Positions 45,729 to 59,595 of a stretch of 64,000 bases of DNA are shown here, in pieces. The notes beneath the pieces were generated by a model, which saw nothing but the letters and a program-made list of their open reading frames with translations, did no database searches and was not told the DNA's origin. Source of the DNA: UTCFX2 sp963726375 (GTDB lineage Bacteria > Chloroflexota > Anaerolineae > Anaerolineales > UBA4823); contig CAVSCE010000013.1 in NCBI GenBank assembly GCA_963726375.1, forward strand, positions 186,001-250,000, written 5' to 3'. The translations under genes and the position numbers were made by a program. The stretch's first letter is position 1. Each line of letters opens with the position of its first letter.

Positions 45729-47236
45729 TTGGTATAAATCAATCCATCACAATAAGTCACGAGAAGGATCGTCGCCGCATCATCCGCAGTTTTATTGTTA
45801 TTGAAGTGATGATCAGTGCTGCGTCGCTGTTTTTGATGCTTGAGACGGCCGGAACTTCAGATCAATCCTTTCTCTTCGGGTATTCTCTGACCCAGATAGC
45901 AATCCTCTGTCTGCTTTTATGTGCGCTGGTTGCACCTGTCGGATTGGCAATCCTGGTTTTCCGCAAATCCTCATCCGAGAAATTAATCCAATCTATTGAG
46001 AGGATCTTGGATCGGCCAAAACATAAACCACTCTGGTTGGCTTTCTTGACAACCGCATTCGTATGCAGTGCACTGTTCGTTTTCCTGCTCTTCCTGACAA
46101 GAGCTGGTTTTTATGCATATTTATTTGTCCGTATTCTCCCGATTGCCTTGTGGTTTGCCCTGACAACCTTATTGCTGCTGGTCTTATTGGTAATATGGGA
46201 AGGTAGGCGGCCGCAGATTTCCATCAAGACAATCGTGCTCGTTTTACTTGTAGTTGGTGCAGGGATCGCCCTGTATGCTTACCTTTGGAATTCCCAGAGT
46301 GCGATGTTCAAAGATATCTTCTTCCTGCATCGTGAAGGCAAACGGCTGCTCGAGCTTAAAAATCCATATATTCGGGTTTTGCGGGGGGATATGCTTAATA
46401 ACGAGAAATACGCTACATTATTCCCCTTTTTCTATGAGCTCTCGGCTGGTGTGCAGCTGCTTGGACTGCATGATTTTCTTGATTGGCTGACCTTCTGGAA
46501 AATGATCTTCCTGTTTGCATATGTCGGCATAGCGCTGCTGCTGTTCTGGTTGGCTTACAAAAAAGGTTTCACTTCGCTGGCGCTATTTGGGGCTTTCTTC
46601 TGGCTGTTCAACCGCTGGACTATTCTGATGATTGTCGACGCAGATATCGATTTCGTCCCAATTTTCTTTCTCATCGGTTCGTTGATCCTGCTTCCCCGCA
46701 ACGACCGCATGGCATTCCTTTTTTTTGGGCTATCGCTGGCGATCAAACAAATCTCGATATTCATTCTTCCTATCTTTCTTATCTGGGCATGGCAGTCTGC
46801 CGAGTCGGACCACATCAAATATTTGCTTAAAGCGGCAGTCTGGATCGCAATCATCCCGTTTATTACCTCCCTGCCTTTCCTCATCTGGAATTTTGAGGCG
46901 TTTACTAAATCAATTCTATTTTCTGCCACCCGACTGGCTTATGCAGCGAATAAGACGCCGTCGTTGGATGCCCTGTTGGACTGGGGTGGGTTGCTGGGCA
47001 AGATGCCTATGCTGCTCTTGATGCTTTTGATCTATCTCCATTTTTGGAGCTGCAGGGTTAAGCCATTGACTGCAGCCTTGCTGGTTATGGCGGTCTTTGT
47101 CGGTTTCAATTCGGTGTTCTTTTCCACATACATGGTTTGGTTGATACCTTTTATACCGCTGGCAGCCTACGAAGTTGCTCAAGGTCCTCCTCCGGCAATA
47201 ATAAATGGGGGTAGTTTAAAGCCCTCTGGCAGCTAA
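45698..47236 (+). CDS. Multi-pass membrane glycosyltransferase-like protein (GT-C fold)
   Basis: A 512-residue integral membrane protein with about twelve helices. It resembles GT-C mannosyl-type transferases of the GT87/DUF2029 kind, which use polyprenyl-phosphate sugars outside the membrane. After the first helices there is an extracytoplasmic segment FFLHREGKRLLELKNPY with the acidic and basic residues usually seen near the catalytic site, and later VDADIDFVPIFFLIGS. No GT39 DE motif is present. It is followed by two more membrane glycosyltransferases, so a role in envelope glycan assembly or protein glycosylation is likely. The exact family should be checked. Confidence 0.65.
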   Translation: MSRKRRVENLIGINQSITISHEKDRRRIIRSFIVIEVMISAASLFLMLETAGTSDQSFLFGYSLTQIAILCLLLCALVAPVGLAILVFRKSSSEKLIQSIERILDRPKHKPLWLAFLTTAFVCSALFVFLLFLTRAGFYAYLFVRILPIALWFALTTLLLLVLLVIWEGRRPQISIKTIVLVLLVVGAGIALYAYLWNSQSAMFKDIFFLHREGKRLLELKNPYIRVLRGDMLNNEKYATLFPFFYELSAGVQLLGLHDFLDWLTFWKMIFLFAYVGIALLLFWLAYKKGFTSLALFGAFFWLFNRWTILMIVDADIDFVPIFFLIGSLILLPRNDRMAFLFFGLSLAIKQISIFILPIFLIWAWQSAESDHIKYLLKAAVWIAIIPFITSLPFLIWNFEAFTKSILFSATRLAYAANKTPSLDALLDWGGLLGKMPMLLLMLLIYLHFWSCRVKPLTAALLVMAVFVGFNSVFFSTYMVWLIPFIPLAAYEVAQGPPPAIINGGSLKPSGS

Positions 47237-47342
47237 AATGTCACAATGGAAAAGATTCACCGAATCAACCAGTACAAATATTTTATAATCTTCGTCTTGC
47301 GCTGAAAAACGCAATACCCATGGATTGAGAAGGACAGGATAT

Positions 47343-49318
47343 TTGGGTCAAACGGGAAGATATAAAACCATATTGCGGAAGCTCATCACGAGTGAAAACT
47401 TCCCGATCGCGGTCTTGATCATCTTCAATCTTGGGATCGGAGTTTTACTATTTAAGGATTATGGGGAATCTTGGGACGAACAGCTTCGATATAATTACGC
47501 AGAGCGCTCCCTGATGGCTTACACAGGCGCTGATAAGAGCTTGATCGACGAGAAGGGGGCGTTCTATGTGATGGTCGCAAAGCTGGGATCCGAGTTGCTG
47601 CAGAGGATTGACAGCAGCCTGAATCCGATTGAAGCCTGGCATTTCATCCATTTCCTATCGTTTGTTCTCGGCCTTTTCTTTCTGTACAGGCTGTGCTTGA
47701 ATTTCTTGAGCAAAACCGCGGCGTTCGGGACAGTGCTGCTTTTCAACACTCAACCTCTGCTTTGGGGGCATGCCTTTATCAATCCGAAAGATATCCCCTT
47801 TATGGTGTTTTTCCTTGGGAGTCTTGCCCTGGGTTTCGAGCTGGTTGAAAATTTTTCCACCGTGCCCGAACCCCAAGATAATTTTGCCCAATGGAGATTT
47901 TCAGACTACAAAGCTGCCCTGCATTCTGATTGGCAGAGCCGGTCTCTCTTCCAAAGGTTTGTCCCGCTGATCTTAGGTGGGAGCGCCATCATTGGACTTC
48001 TCGTCTTGATCATATTTGCCGAGGGCATGCGGGATTTGATTGCTGCCTGGATTCGGGCTGCGGCTGACCCATCTGCAACAGGACTGTTTAGTTGGTTATT
48101 TTCCCGGCTGGCAGAAAACAGATCGGCCGTCTCGATTGACTTATATATCCAGAAGGCGGAGATTCTCTACGCTCGGTTTGTCCTGGTTTACCTGGGATGC
48201 CTGTTGGTGTTGCTCGTCTTCCTGGCGAATCGTCTGTTCCCGCACTTCATCTCGAATATCTGGCGAAGGATTTTGCACCCTTTTCTTCTTCAAATGCGAA
48301 GCCAGCTTGGAAATCTGCACCTTTGGATCGCCGGAGTTTTTTGGGATTGTGTTCTTCCATTCGCATATTAGGACCGGCTTCTGGAGTCCTGGTAAGCCTT
48401 TACTTTCTGTTGAGATGTAAATGGAAGGCTTTGCCGGCGCTCTTGGTTTATGGAGCCGTCGGTGCGCTCACAATGTATCTGACCTGGCCTTACCTGTGGG
48501 GAGCTCCGCTCCGAAATGTTCTGCAGAGCCTATCCGTCGCCTCCGAGTTCCCCTGGGAGGGAAAGGTCCTTTTTAACGGAGTCGAATATGCTCCCTCAAG
48601 CCTGCCGCGCAGCTACATGCCGGTTCTGCTGGCTCTCCAAACCCCTGAGCTGACGCTGATCTTGTTTTTTTTAGGATTATTTACTGTTGTAATGGGGTTC
48701 AAGGCTCATTCGCTTGAATGGCGCAAGTGGCTGATCGCGTTGCTTTGGTTTTTTGTCCCGTTGCTTGCAGTGGTTTTCCTGAATCCCACAATGTATGACA
48801 ATTTTCGCCAGTTTTTCTTTATCCTTCCTGCTGCCTTTCTTTTTATCGGCGCCGGTTTGGATTGGGTTTTCAATCGCGTTCGCAGTCCTGTACTATTCTC
48901 CCTCTTGCTGGTAGTAATCGTCCTTCCAAATATCATCAACTTGGTCCAGCTGCACCCATACCAGTACACCTACTATAATCATCTGGCTGGGAGTCCGCAG
49001 GGCGTCTTCCGCAAGTTTGAAATGGATTATTGGGCGACTTCTTATAAAGAAGCAGCTGAGTTCCTAAATAAAGCAGCACCAGGGGGTTCGACGGTAGTTG
49101 TGGTGGGTCCAGGTCATATCGTCGAACACTACGCTCGCCCGGATTTGCGGATCGAAGAATATTCGGCTAAGAATCCAAAAGCCTTTGCCTATCCTTTTTA
49201 TGCTGTAATCCTTACTCGCCACAATAAAGATCAAAGCCTCTTTCCTGATGCCAACCAGGTCTTCTCGATCGGTCGAGGCAATTCGGTATTTGCTGTTATA
49301 AAATATATCGTTCCGTGA
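47343..49318 (+). CDS. GT39/ArnT-like membrane glycosyltransferase, one frameshift
   Basis: A GT-C glycosyltransferase that moves a sugar from a lipid-phosphate carrier to an acceptor outside the membrane. The first outside loop has YGESWDEQLRYNYAER, containing the Asp-Glu pair required in this family. About eleven helices follow, then a soluble C-terminal part (DYWATSYKEAAEFLNKAAPGG). The frame breaks near 48340 (GVF, then LGLCSSIRILGP in the next frame). I prefer the TTG at 47343, six bases after AAGGACAGG, over the TTG at 47325. It overlaps the next gene by four bases. Confidence 0.8.
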
Positions 49319-50971
49319 AAACGGGTACTCCCAAGGAGCAGTCCCAAATCAGGGAAACAATAATTTTGTCATCAACATACTCCGGTCCTGATCCATTGAA
49401 ACCATCTTCTTACCAGCGTCAGCAGCAAATATCGTTATTGCTGGTCATTGTTTTCATGACGGCATCATCGATTTGGATCGGTATCCAAATCAATGCCTTC
49501 AAAGCATACCAGATGGACCTGGACGAAGCTGTTCACGCAAATCGTGGATTGGATATCGCCTCGGCTGTGCTGCGAGGTTCTCCTTCTGACTTATGGACGG
49601 AGACTGTCAAGCCAGAGTGGTATCCCCCCGCGTATGGATATCTTCTCGGAGTGTGGTTGATGCTGTTTGGCTACAGCTTGCCGGCGGCAAGGATGTTTGC
49701 CCTCATTTGCTATTTTTTATTGGGGATCGTCCTTTGGCTCTCTGCCAGAAAAGCGTTTCCAGAGGCGAACCCATTTTTGTACCTGCTTCCGCCGCTGTTC
49801 TTGGTTTCTGATGATCAGCACGTCATCCATGCCTCTCTTGTCATGCTGGAGCTGCCTGCAATCCTGCTGGCGATTGCAGCGCTGCTTTCGCTGAACCATT
49901 CCATCGAAAAACCTTCAACCTTGATTTTTTTCATCACTTCGGTCTTTTCCATGCTTTGTTTCATGACACGATACAGCCATGGAATAATACTCCTTGTCAG
50001 CCTGGGCATCTGCTATGCGGTTTTATTATTGACGAGATTCAAAGGTCGTTTTTGGCAGATAGGACTGGCCTGGGCGCCGGCGTTGGCCTTTACGATCATC
50101 TGGCTTGCCGTGCTGGGACATTGGAAGTGGCTGCTGGCTTATTCCGAAGTCCAGGGAGGATCTACTGTTGTCTCCACGCTGAAGGGGTACCTTTTCTATC
50201 CTCGCCAGCTGCTCCTGAAATCTTTCCGGTTGGCTGCCGCTGCTTTTATTTTTATTCTTGATAATCTCATGGATCCGGAGGCGGTATATTCCTCTCGCAA
50301 ACCTGCCCTATCTGGCATTCTTTGCTGTCGGATTCCTTGCCCTGTCGCTGCGTTCGTATAATATCGCCCGTTTTGGGATGGTGCTCTTTCCGCCCTTATG
50401 GATTCTGGCTGTTGGCGGCGCGGCTCAGTTATTCAACGCAGTCAGGAGATCTCGATGGCAAAATGAAGCTGTTGCCGCATGTTTTGTCCTGCTCGTATTC
50501 TTGGGTGTAAAAAATCTGTTCACACTCCCTAACCGCCTGGGTTTTGCATATGAGAACATGAATACTGGTGTGGACCAGGCCTATAATTTTATATCTGAGG
50601 TTGTGGAATCCAACAGCAAGAATGAGATAAAACTGGTGATGTTTGGTGAGAATGACAACTGGAATGCTCCCGCTTTGCATTTTTTCCTGCAGTCCAGATG
50701 CATGGCTTATCAGATCAGCTGTAGAGCGATTGTCATTGGTGAGCGAGAAATCAGAAAAGGTTGGCCGCCGCGTAAAATCCCAACAGAAGAGATCAATCGC
50801 CGGTTTGAAGATGTCATGGATAATTCGGACTATCTTGTGCTGTTCGCAAAAAAACCGGTTATCCAGCCAGGATGGCAAGAATTCGCAGCCAAATCATTTG
50901 AGTTTGTCCGTTTTAGAAACAAACCTCAGCAGGTTCAAGTAGTCATCCAGAAGAAAATGATCGAAGAATAA
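49315..50971 (+). CDS. GT39-like membrane glycosyltransferase, one frameshift
   Basis: A second GT-C transferase. The GTG start at 49315 overlaps the previous stop (GTGA). After a polar N-terminus and one helix the Asp-Glu motif appears in MDLDEAVHANRG. About ten helices follow. The frame changes near 50270, after FILDNLMD, and continues with YIPLANLPYLAFFAVGFLAL. A soluble tail of about 150 residues ends in QQVQVVIQKKMIEE. The donor and acceptor sugars cannot be deduced. The two overlapping genes may act in one pathway. Confidence 0.78.
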
Positions 50972-51165
50972 TTATTATTGGATAACTGCAGATAATTAAA
51001 GGAAATTTTCCATAGGTTTCTAGGAAAATGAGATTCCTCACGAAAAGCTTTATCAAAAGCCAATTCTGATAGGGTCAATTTAACTATGATATGATTCCGA
51101 GGCGCTGCCAGGTTTTTGCTGGATTCTCATATAGTCAACTTACTAATTCACAGCTAGGATGTTCG

Positions 51166-51685
51166 ATGAGCGAAAAAATCTTGATTACCTATGCAACCAG
51201 GCTCGGTGCAACAGCAGGTGTTGCAGAAGCCGTCGGAAACACACTGACCGAATCAGGTGAGCAGGTGGAAGTGATGGAAATGAAATTCGTCCAGGATCTC
51301 TCCAACTATCAGGCTGTCGTTGTTGGTAGTGCGATTCGGGGTGGAGCGCTGCTGCCAGAAGCAGTCGAATTCGTTCGAGCGAATCGGGTCATCTTTAAGC
51401 CAGAAACCCTTTGCGGCTTTTCTTGTGTGTATGACGCTGGCAATCTCTAATGGAAAATATCTGGATCAAGTAAAAGGTTATATGAACCCGATCCGGGTGC
51501 TGGTAAAACCGGCGAGCGAAGCATATTTTGCTGGAGTATTGGACATCAAAAAGATCCCCGAAATCAGCAACCGTGTGAAGTTCCGGATCAGCGTTTTAAC
51601 CGGAGTATGGAAAGAAGGGGACCACCGGGATTGGGATGCTATTCGCACCTGGGCGCTGGAATTGCTGCCATATCTGAGTGGTTAA
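51166..51685 (+). CDS. Flavodoxin-domain protein (HemG-like), one frameshift
   Basis: An FMN-binding electron-transfer or menaquinone-dependent oxidase-like protein. The ATG at 51166 has AGGATG upstream. The FMN loop reads ITYATRLGATAGVAEAVGN, and AVVVGSAIRGGALLPEAVEF is typical of the HemG/PF12724 group. The frame breaks near 51430; the second part ends with VKFRISVLTGVWKEGDHRDWDAI, a tail also seen in that group. Total about 172 residues. Whether it oxidises protoporphyrinogen is unknown; no haem genes are near. Confidence 0.8.
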
Positions 51686-51740
51686 GCGAAATTTTGTACG
51701 AAATACGTGACTTCATCTTTTTCTGTTCTTCGAAGATTTC

Positions 51741-52247
51741 ATGGAACCTTCTATAAAAAGCGATCAAAAATTCATAATCGTTTACGATTCAGTCTTCGGA
51801 AATACCGAGAAAATCGCCCTGGCTATATCTGGAGCGCTCAATTCTCTCGTTCAAACCGAAGCGATCCATGTCTCTAAAGTTTTATTGGATAACATTTATG
51901 GAGTAAAACTGCTCGTTATCGGCTCTCCAACGCGTAGTTTTCGCCCGACTGAAGCGATAACCGGATTCTTGAAGTCCTTATCTAAGGAACAAGTTCAAGA
52001 TTTGAGCGTTGCAGCATTTGATACCCGGATTGACCTCCGGACCATAGAATCTGGTGCATTGCGATTTATCGTAGGAAAGGGGGGCTATGCCGCCAGGACC
52101 ATCGCGAAAGAACTCACATCAAAGGGTGCCAGGTTAGTCGTTCCGGGCGAGGGTTTCCTTGTGTCAGGAGAACAGGGACCGCTGAAAGAAGGTGAGCTCG
52201 AACGTGCTGCTGAATGGGCCAGGGACATCTGTGGCCATTGGAACTAA
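51741..52247 (+). CDS. Flavodoxin family protein
   Basis: A 168-residue FMN-binding protein. The phosphate loop is IVYDSVFGNTEKIALAIS, and LVIGSPTRSFRPTEAITGFL supplies the second flavin loop. The C-terminal part has VPGEGFLVSGEQGPLKEGELERA, common in stand-alone flavodoxins of anaerobes. It follows the other flavodoxin gene by 55 bases. Redox partners are not visible here, though nifJ at the right end could supply electrons in the same cell. Confidence 0.87.
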   Translation: MEPSIKSDQKFIIVYDSVFGNTEKIALAISGALNSLVQTEAIHVSKVLLDNIYGVKLLVIGSPTRSFRPTEAITGFLKSLSKEQVQDLSVAAFDTRIDLRTIESGALRFIVGKGGYAARTIAKELTSKGARLVVPGEGFLVSGEQGPLKEGELERAAEWARDICGHWN

Positions 52248-52302
52248 GAGATTCTCTAAGGTTTTTGGTGGAACAAATAAAGATCGACGATCGAGGTGAT
52301 AT

Positions 52303-52524
52303 ATGGCAACACCAGCCTTTCTTGTAGCTGAGCTGAGGACCGATACTGGAGAGACGATTGCGACTCTTCCCATCTCGCAGAAGCAGTTCAAAACCGGTTC
52401 AAGAGGCTACTACACCAATCATAAAGTTGAGATAGGTGGCCGTCGCTACCAGATCCAGATCCAGTTTGTTGAGATCGGTAGTAAAAATATCGCTGGGGCG
52501 GAGCCTGAAACAAAAAATGGCTGA
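52303..52524 (+). CDS. Small uncharacterised protein (73 aa)
   Basis: I do not recognise it. GAGGTGATAT lies just upstream of the ATG, a good ribosome site. The sequence is beta-rich (AFLVAELRTDTGE, HKVEIGGRRYQIQIQFVEIG) with no helix or signal peptide. Its stop codon overlaps the start of the DUF2203 gene by eight bases, so the two are probably translated together. Confidence 0.65.
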   Translation: MATPAFLVAELRTDTGETIATLPISQKQFKTGSRGYYTNHKVEIGGRRYQIQIQFVEIGSKNIAGAEPETKNG

Positions 52525-52903
52525 GCTTAACGCCCGTCATTTCACTATTGAGGAAGCCAACCTGATAGTTGCGGTGATACGACCATTCATCCGCGAAATT
52601 CTTGAGATCCGCCAGAACATCCTCCGAATGCAGGCTGATGTATGGCCTGTGATCGAGAAATCGATTGGAAATGGCGGCAGCCAGGCTGCCAGCTTGGCTG
52701 TCAAGGAGTTTGATCGTCTTGAAGAGCTTGTCCGACAGGTGCAGTCGTCTGGTGCAATCCTCAAAGATATCAATCTTGGGCTTGTTGATTTTCTTGGCGA
52801 ACGAGAGGGTCGAGATGTGTATTTATGTTGGAAATTTGGAGAAGCAGCTGTAGAGTTCTGGCATGATCTCGAATCGGGTTTTTCAGGACGCCAGCCATGG
52901 TAA
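52517..52903 (+). CDS. DUF2203 family protein
   Basis: A helical protein of 128 residues. The ATG at 52517 opens with MAELNARHFTIEEANLI, matching the usual N-terminus of DUF2203, and the tail reads GLVDFLGEREGRDVYLCWK then EFWHDLESGFSGRQPW, the diagnostic end of the family. Function is unknown. It shares an overlap with the small gene upstream and precedes the rRNA operon. Confidence 0.85.
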   Translation: MAELNARHFTIEEANLIVAVIRPFIREILEIRQNILRMQADVWPVIEKSIGNGGSQAASLAVKEFDRLEELVRQVQSSGAILKDINLGLVDFLGEREGRDVYLCWKFGEAAVEFWHDLESGFSGRQPW

Positions 52904-53003
52904 GTTGACAGTTCGATACCGCCATATATAGGCGAATATTATTAGAATTTCAAGGAATATCAACTTAAAGCCAAATTCGACGAAAATTAGTCTCGTTCTG
53001 CTC

Positions 53004-53031
53004 TTGACAATAGGGGGAACGAGCGTATAAT
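53004..53031 (+). promoter_or_regulatory. rRNA operon promoter (perfect -35 and -10)
   Basis: TTGACA at 53004-53009 and TATAAT at 53026-53031 are separated by 16 bases. Both hexamers match the sigma-70 consensus exactly. The 16S gene begins about 250 bases downstream. Confidence 0.9.
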
Positions 53032-53125
53032 AGGCAACGCACTTTGAACAAATCAGGTCTCGCCAACACGGCAGATCGTTGAAAACTTTAGAGAACGCAA
53101 CATGCGTTTGAGACCAAAAGCCTGA

Positions 53126-53177
53126 GGCTCCTCGGTCGGACGAGCCGATGTCACAACCTGACATCGGCGTTTATTCT
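53126..53177 (+). promoter_or_regulatory. rRNA leader with competing hairpins
   Basis: GGCTC (53126-53130) can pair with GAGCC (53142-53146). A stronger stem pairs GCCGATGTC (53144-53152) with GACATCGGC (53160-53168) and is followed by GTTTATT. The two stems share bases 53144-53146, so they exclude one another, as in attenuators. A boxA-like GCACCTTAACAATT lies downstream near 53194-53207. Confidence 0.5.
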
Positions 53178-53203
53178 CTAAAGAACGAAATACAGCACCT
53201 TAA

Positions 53204-53223
53204 CAATTGAAGAGTGATAGGAA
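53204..53223 (+). other. 16S processing stem, 5' strand
   Basis: These 20 bases are complementary, with one mismatch, to 54903-54922 after the 16S gene. Such stems loop out the pre-16S RNA for RNase III cleavage. Confidence 0.85.
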
Positions 53224-53283
53224 GCCTGGTAAGGAAAAACAGAGTAAGAACCGTTACGTATGCAGGAATGCATATGAAAAAGA

Positions 53284-54784
<1,501 letters not shown>

Positions 54785-55246
54785 TAGGATCGTGATGAGG
54801 GCTATTTTAGCGGACGAAAGGAAGCGGAATAGACTTCTACGTTCCAAAAGCAGTGGAACCTGGTCAGCGGTGGCGAGGGGAAGCTGTTCCAAGCCGAAGT
54901 GTTTCCTATCACTCCTCAATTGTTGAGGATGGCGATTAATTGAATCGATTTGAATTATTTTGAAACAATTCCTTTGAAATAAGGTGAAGAAGAGATTTTG
55001 ATCGAAAAGACAGTGTTCTAAATAGCAAAAGGCGAGCAGACCGTAAGGGTGAAGGTGGAGGTACCCGGCGGGAAGCGCCGGGTACTTTTGATGAAGGAGA
55101 AGGAGTTGAAGGCTGAGTTGTAAGGCCGATGGAGGTAGAGATCGGACTTAGAGCTGGGCGATCAACCGAAGGGTCAGGGAGCCCGTAGAACCTTACCAAC
55201 CGAATAATGTGTAGAATAGAAAGCAAGAAGGCGCAAAAGAAAGAAA
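54785..55246 (+). other. 16S-23S internal spacer without tRNA genes
   Basis: I find no cloverleaf in this 460-base spacer. It contains the 3' strand of the 16S processing stem (54903-54922) and a strong hairpin at 55061-55089, listed separately. Confidence 0.75.
55061..55089 (+). terminator. Terminator-like hairpin inside the rRNA spacer
   Basis: A ten-base-pair GC-rich stem (GTACCCGGCG with CGCCGGGTAC) and a short GGAAG loop are followed by TTTT. On the sense strand this looks like an intrinsic terminator, although 23S must be transcribed through it. Confidence 0.65.
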
Positions 55247-55277
55247 CACGAAAAGTTTCGATTTCTCCGCATCACGG

Positions 55278-58239
<2,962 letters not shown>

Positions 58240-58335
58240 CCGTGGTGCGGAGAACTCGGGACTTTTCGTGGGAAAAAGGAAGCGCTGGAAAACGGACACA
58301 CATTATTTGGGAGTAAGCATAACAAGTGAGAAGAA

Positions 58336-58460
58336 GTCTCTTGGTGATTGGAGCGACGGAAGTACACCCGGACACATCCCGAACCCGGTCGTTAAGGCCG
58401 TCAGCGCCGATGGTACTTGGGGGGCGACCCCCCGGGAGAGTAGGTCATCGCCAAGAGACT
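58336..58460 (+). rRNA. rrf: 5S ribosomal RNA
   Basis: About 120 bases. The ends pair (GTCTCTTGG with CCAAGAGAC). Typical loops CCCGAACCCGG and GAGAGTAGGTCATCGCC are present. A T-rich stretch follows directly and may end the operon together with the terminal stem. Confidence 0.93.
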
Positions 58461-58486
58461 TTTCCTTTTAACCGCTTCTTAAGCGA

Positions 58487-58516
58487 TTGACAGCTTAAAG
58501 TTTAATCCGCTATAAT
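58487..58516 (+). promoter_or_regulatory. Promoter of rpsU
   Basis: TTGACA at 58487-58492 and TATAAT at 58511-58516 are 18 bases apart. It gives a leader of about 190 bases before rpsU. Confidence 0.8.
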
Positions 58517-58715
58517 TTGAAATGATCGTGGGTAGCTTGGATCCATACGCCTTCTTCAGGCTTGTGGCCAACTTCGTGGCAAGGAGGATTATCTGAAAGT
58601 CTGATTTCCCCTTTTTTGTAATCTCGAAGGTCTTGCTCGGCTGCACCGCGATCACCAGCCGGGCTTTTTGTTTCCCGGCAATAAAGCACTCATGCGGCGA
58701 AAGGAGGTGAATGAA

Positions 58716-58913
58716 TTGACATCAGTAACTTTGCGACCGAATGAATTACAGGATCAGCTGCTGAAGCGTTTTCGAAAGAAAGTTGCGAAGAGCGGAATTC
58801 TAAGCACTGTGAGGCGAAAGCGTTGGTTTGTATCAAAGAGCGAGCTTCGCCGGATAAATAAGAAAAAGGCGATTCGTCGCCACAGACGCCGGCAGATCGA
58901 AAGCGGCGAATAA
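58716..58913 (+). CDS. rpsU: 30S ribosomal protein S21
   Basis: A small basic protein of the 30S subunit that helps with initiation. I chose the TTG at 58716-58718, six bases after AAGGAGGTGA, which gives TSVTLRPNELQDQLLKRFRKK. Upstream in-frame ATGs (from 58668) lie ahead of this ribosome site and give a poor N-terminus. The 65 residues include LSTVRRKRWFVSKSELRR and an Arg/Lys-rich tail, typical of S21. A long leader suggests regulation. Confidence 0.93.
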   Translation: MTSVTLRPNELQDQLLKRFRKKVAKSGILSTVRRKRWFVSKSELRRINKKKAIRRHRRRQIESGE

Positions 58914-59000
58914 TCGGCATTGTTCATATTATCTGACACAGATCGATTGATGGACTTTGTTCGAACTACCTGATTGATTTCATTCAGGTCGGAGGAATGT

Positions 59001-59252
59001 ATGGCAAAAGAAGAGGATAAAATTCAGGTTGAAGGACTGGTAGTAGAGGCCTTACCTGGGACGGAGTTTAAAGTGCGCCTGGATAATGGCCATGATGTTC
59101 TGGCATACCTATCTGGGAAGATGCGTAAGTACTACATCAGGATTTTGCTGGGTGACCGTGTGCGAGTAGAGATGTCGCCCTACGATCTTACCCGTGGCCG
59201 GATCGTCTACCGTCACAAGAAATACTCAGCAGAACCTGAAATAGAAATGTAA
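59001..59252 (+). CDS. infA: Translation initiation factor IF-1
   Basis: IF-1 binds the ribosomal A site during initiation. The ATG at 59001 has GGAGGAAT upstream and gives MAKEEDKIQVEGLVVEALPG. The S1-like OB fold reads FKVRLDNGHDVLAYLSGKMRK, ILLGDRVRVEMSPYDLTRGRI and YRHK. The C-terminal tail of about 12 residues is slightly longer than usual. It follows rpsU by 87 bases and has a terminator downstream. Confidence 0.96.
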   Translation: MAKEEDKIQVEGLVVEALPGTEFKVRLDNGHDVLAYLSGKMRKYYIRILLGDRVRVEMSPYDLTRGRIVYRHKKYSAEPEIEM

Positions 59253-59595
59253 TCCTGATTGAAGATGGGATACCGGATGCTCTGCGAGTATTCGAGAGGA
59301 TCCGGCGGTTTTGTCATAGCCATTCCTTAAAACATTTCAATCCTGGGCTCGCTTGCTCGATGAGAACAAGCGAGCCTTTTTCTTATCCCCTGATCAAAGA
59401 AAAATACGCCACATGGCTAAGCCTGGATTTCAACCAGTTGACAGATGCGCATAAATGGTTTTAGCTTTATTCTATCCATAGCCAGTAACAAGAAATCCTG
59501 GCAGGCGAGCTGCCCAACGTCAGATTCACATCCAGAGCCAAACCACCGTTTTTCTGTCTGTTGGAACCAAGGATTATGAAGGTCAGGAGGCATAA
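59253..59595. other. Intergenic region after infA
   Basis: It contains the infA terminator and, near 59448, a TTGACA without a good -10 box. I see no gene. Confidence 0.6.
59346..59384 (+). terminator. Intrinsic terminator of infA
   Basis: A ten-base-pair stem (GGCTCGCTTG with CAAGCGAGCC) and an 11-base loop are followed by TTTTTCTT. Confidence 0.88.

Noticed and set aside
48300..50300. Programmed ribosomal frameshifting in the glycosyltransferase and other genes
   Set aside because: The breaks lack shared slippery heptamers and occur in unrelated genes at random points, so sequence error is a better explanation.
54785..55246. tRNA genes in the 16S-23S spacer
   Set aside because: I looked for T-arm (GGTTCGAATCC-like) and acceptor pairing and found none.
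58522..58596. 24-codon ORF in the rpsU leader as a YggT-like protein fragment
   Set aside because: The short SLDPYAFFRL stretch only loosely recalls YggT, and it is far too short; it is kept as a regulatory-leader observation.
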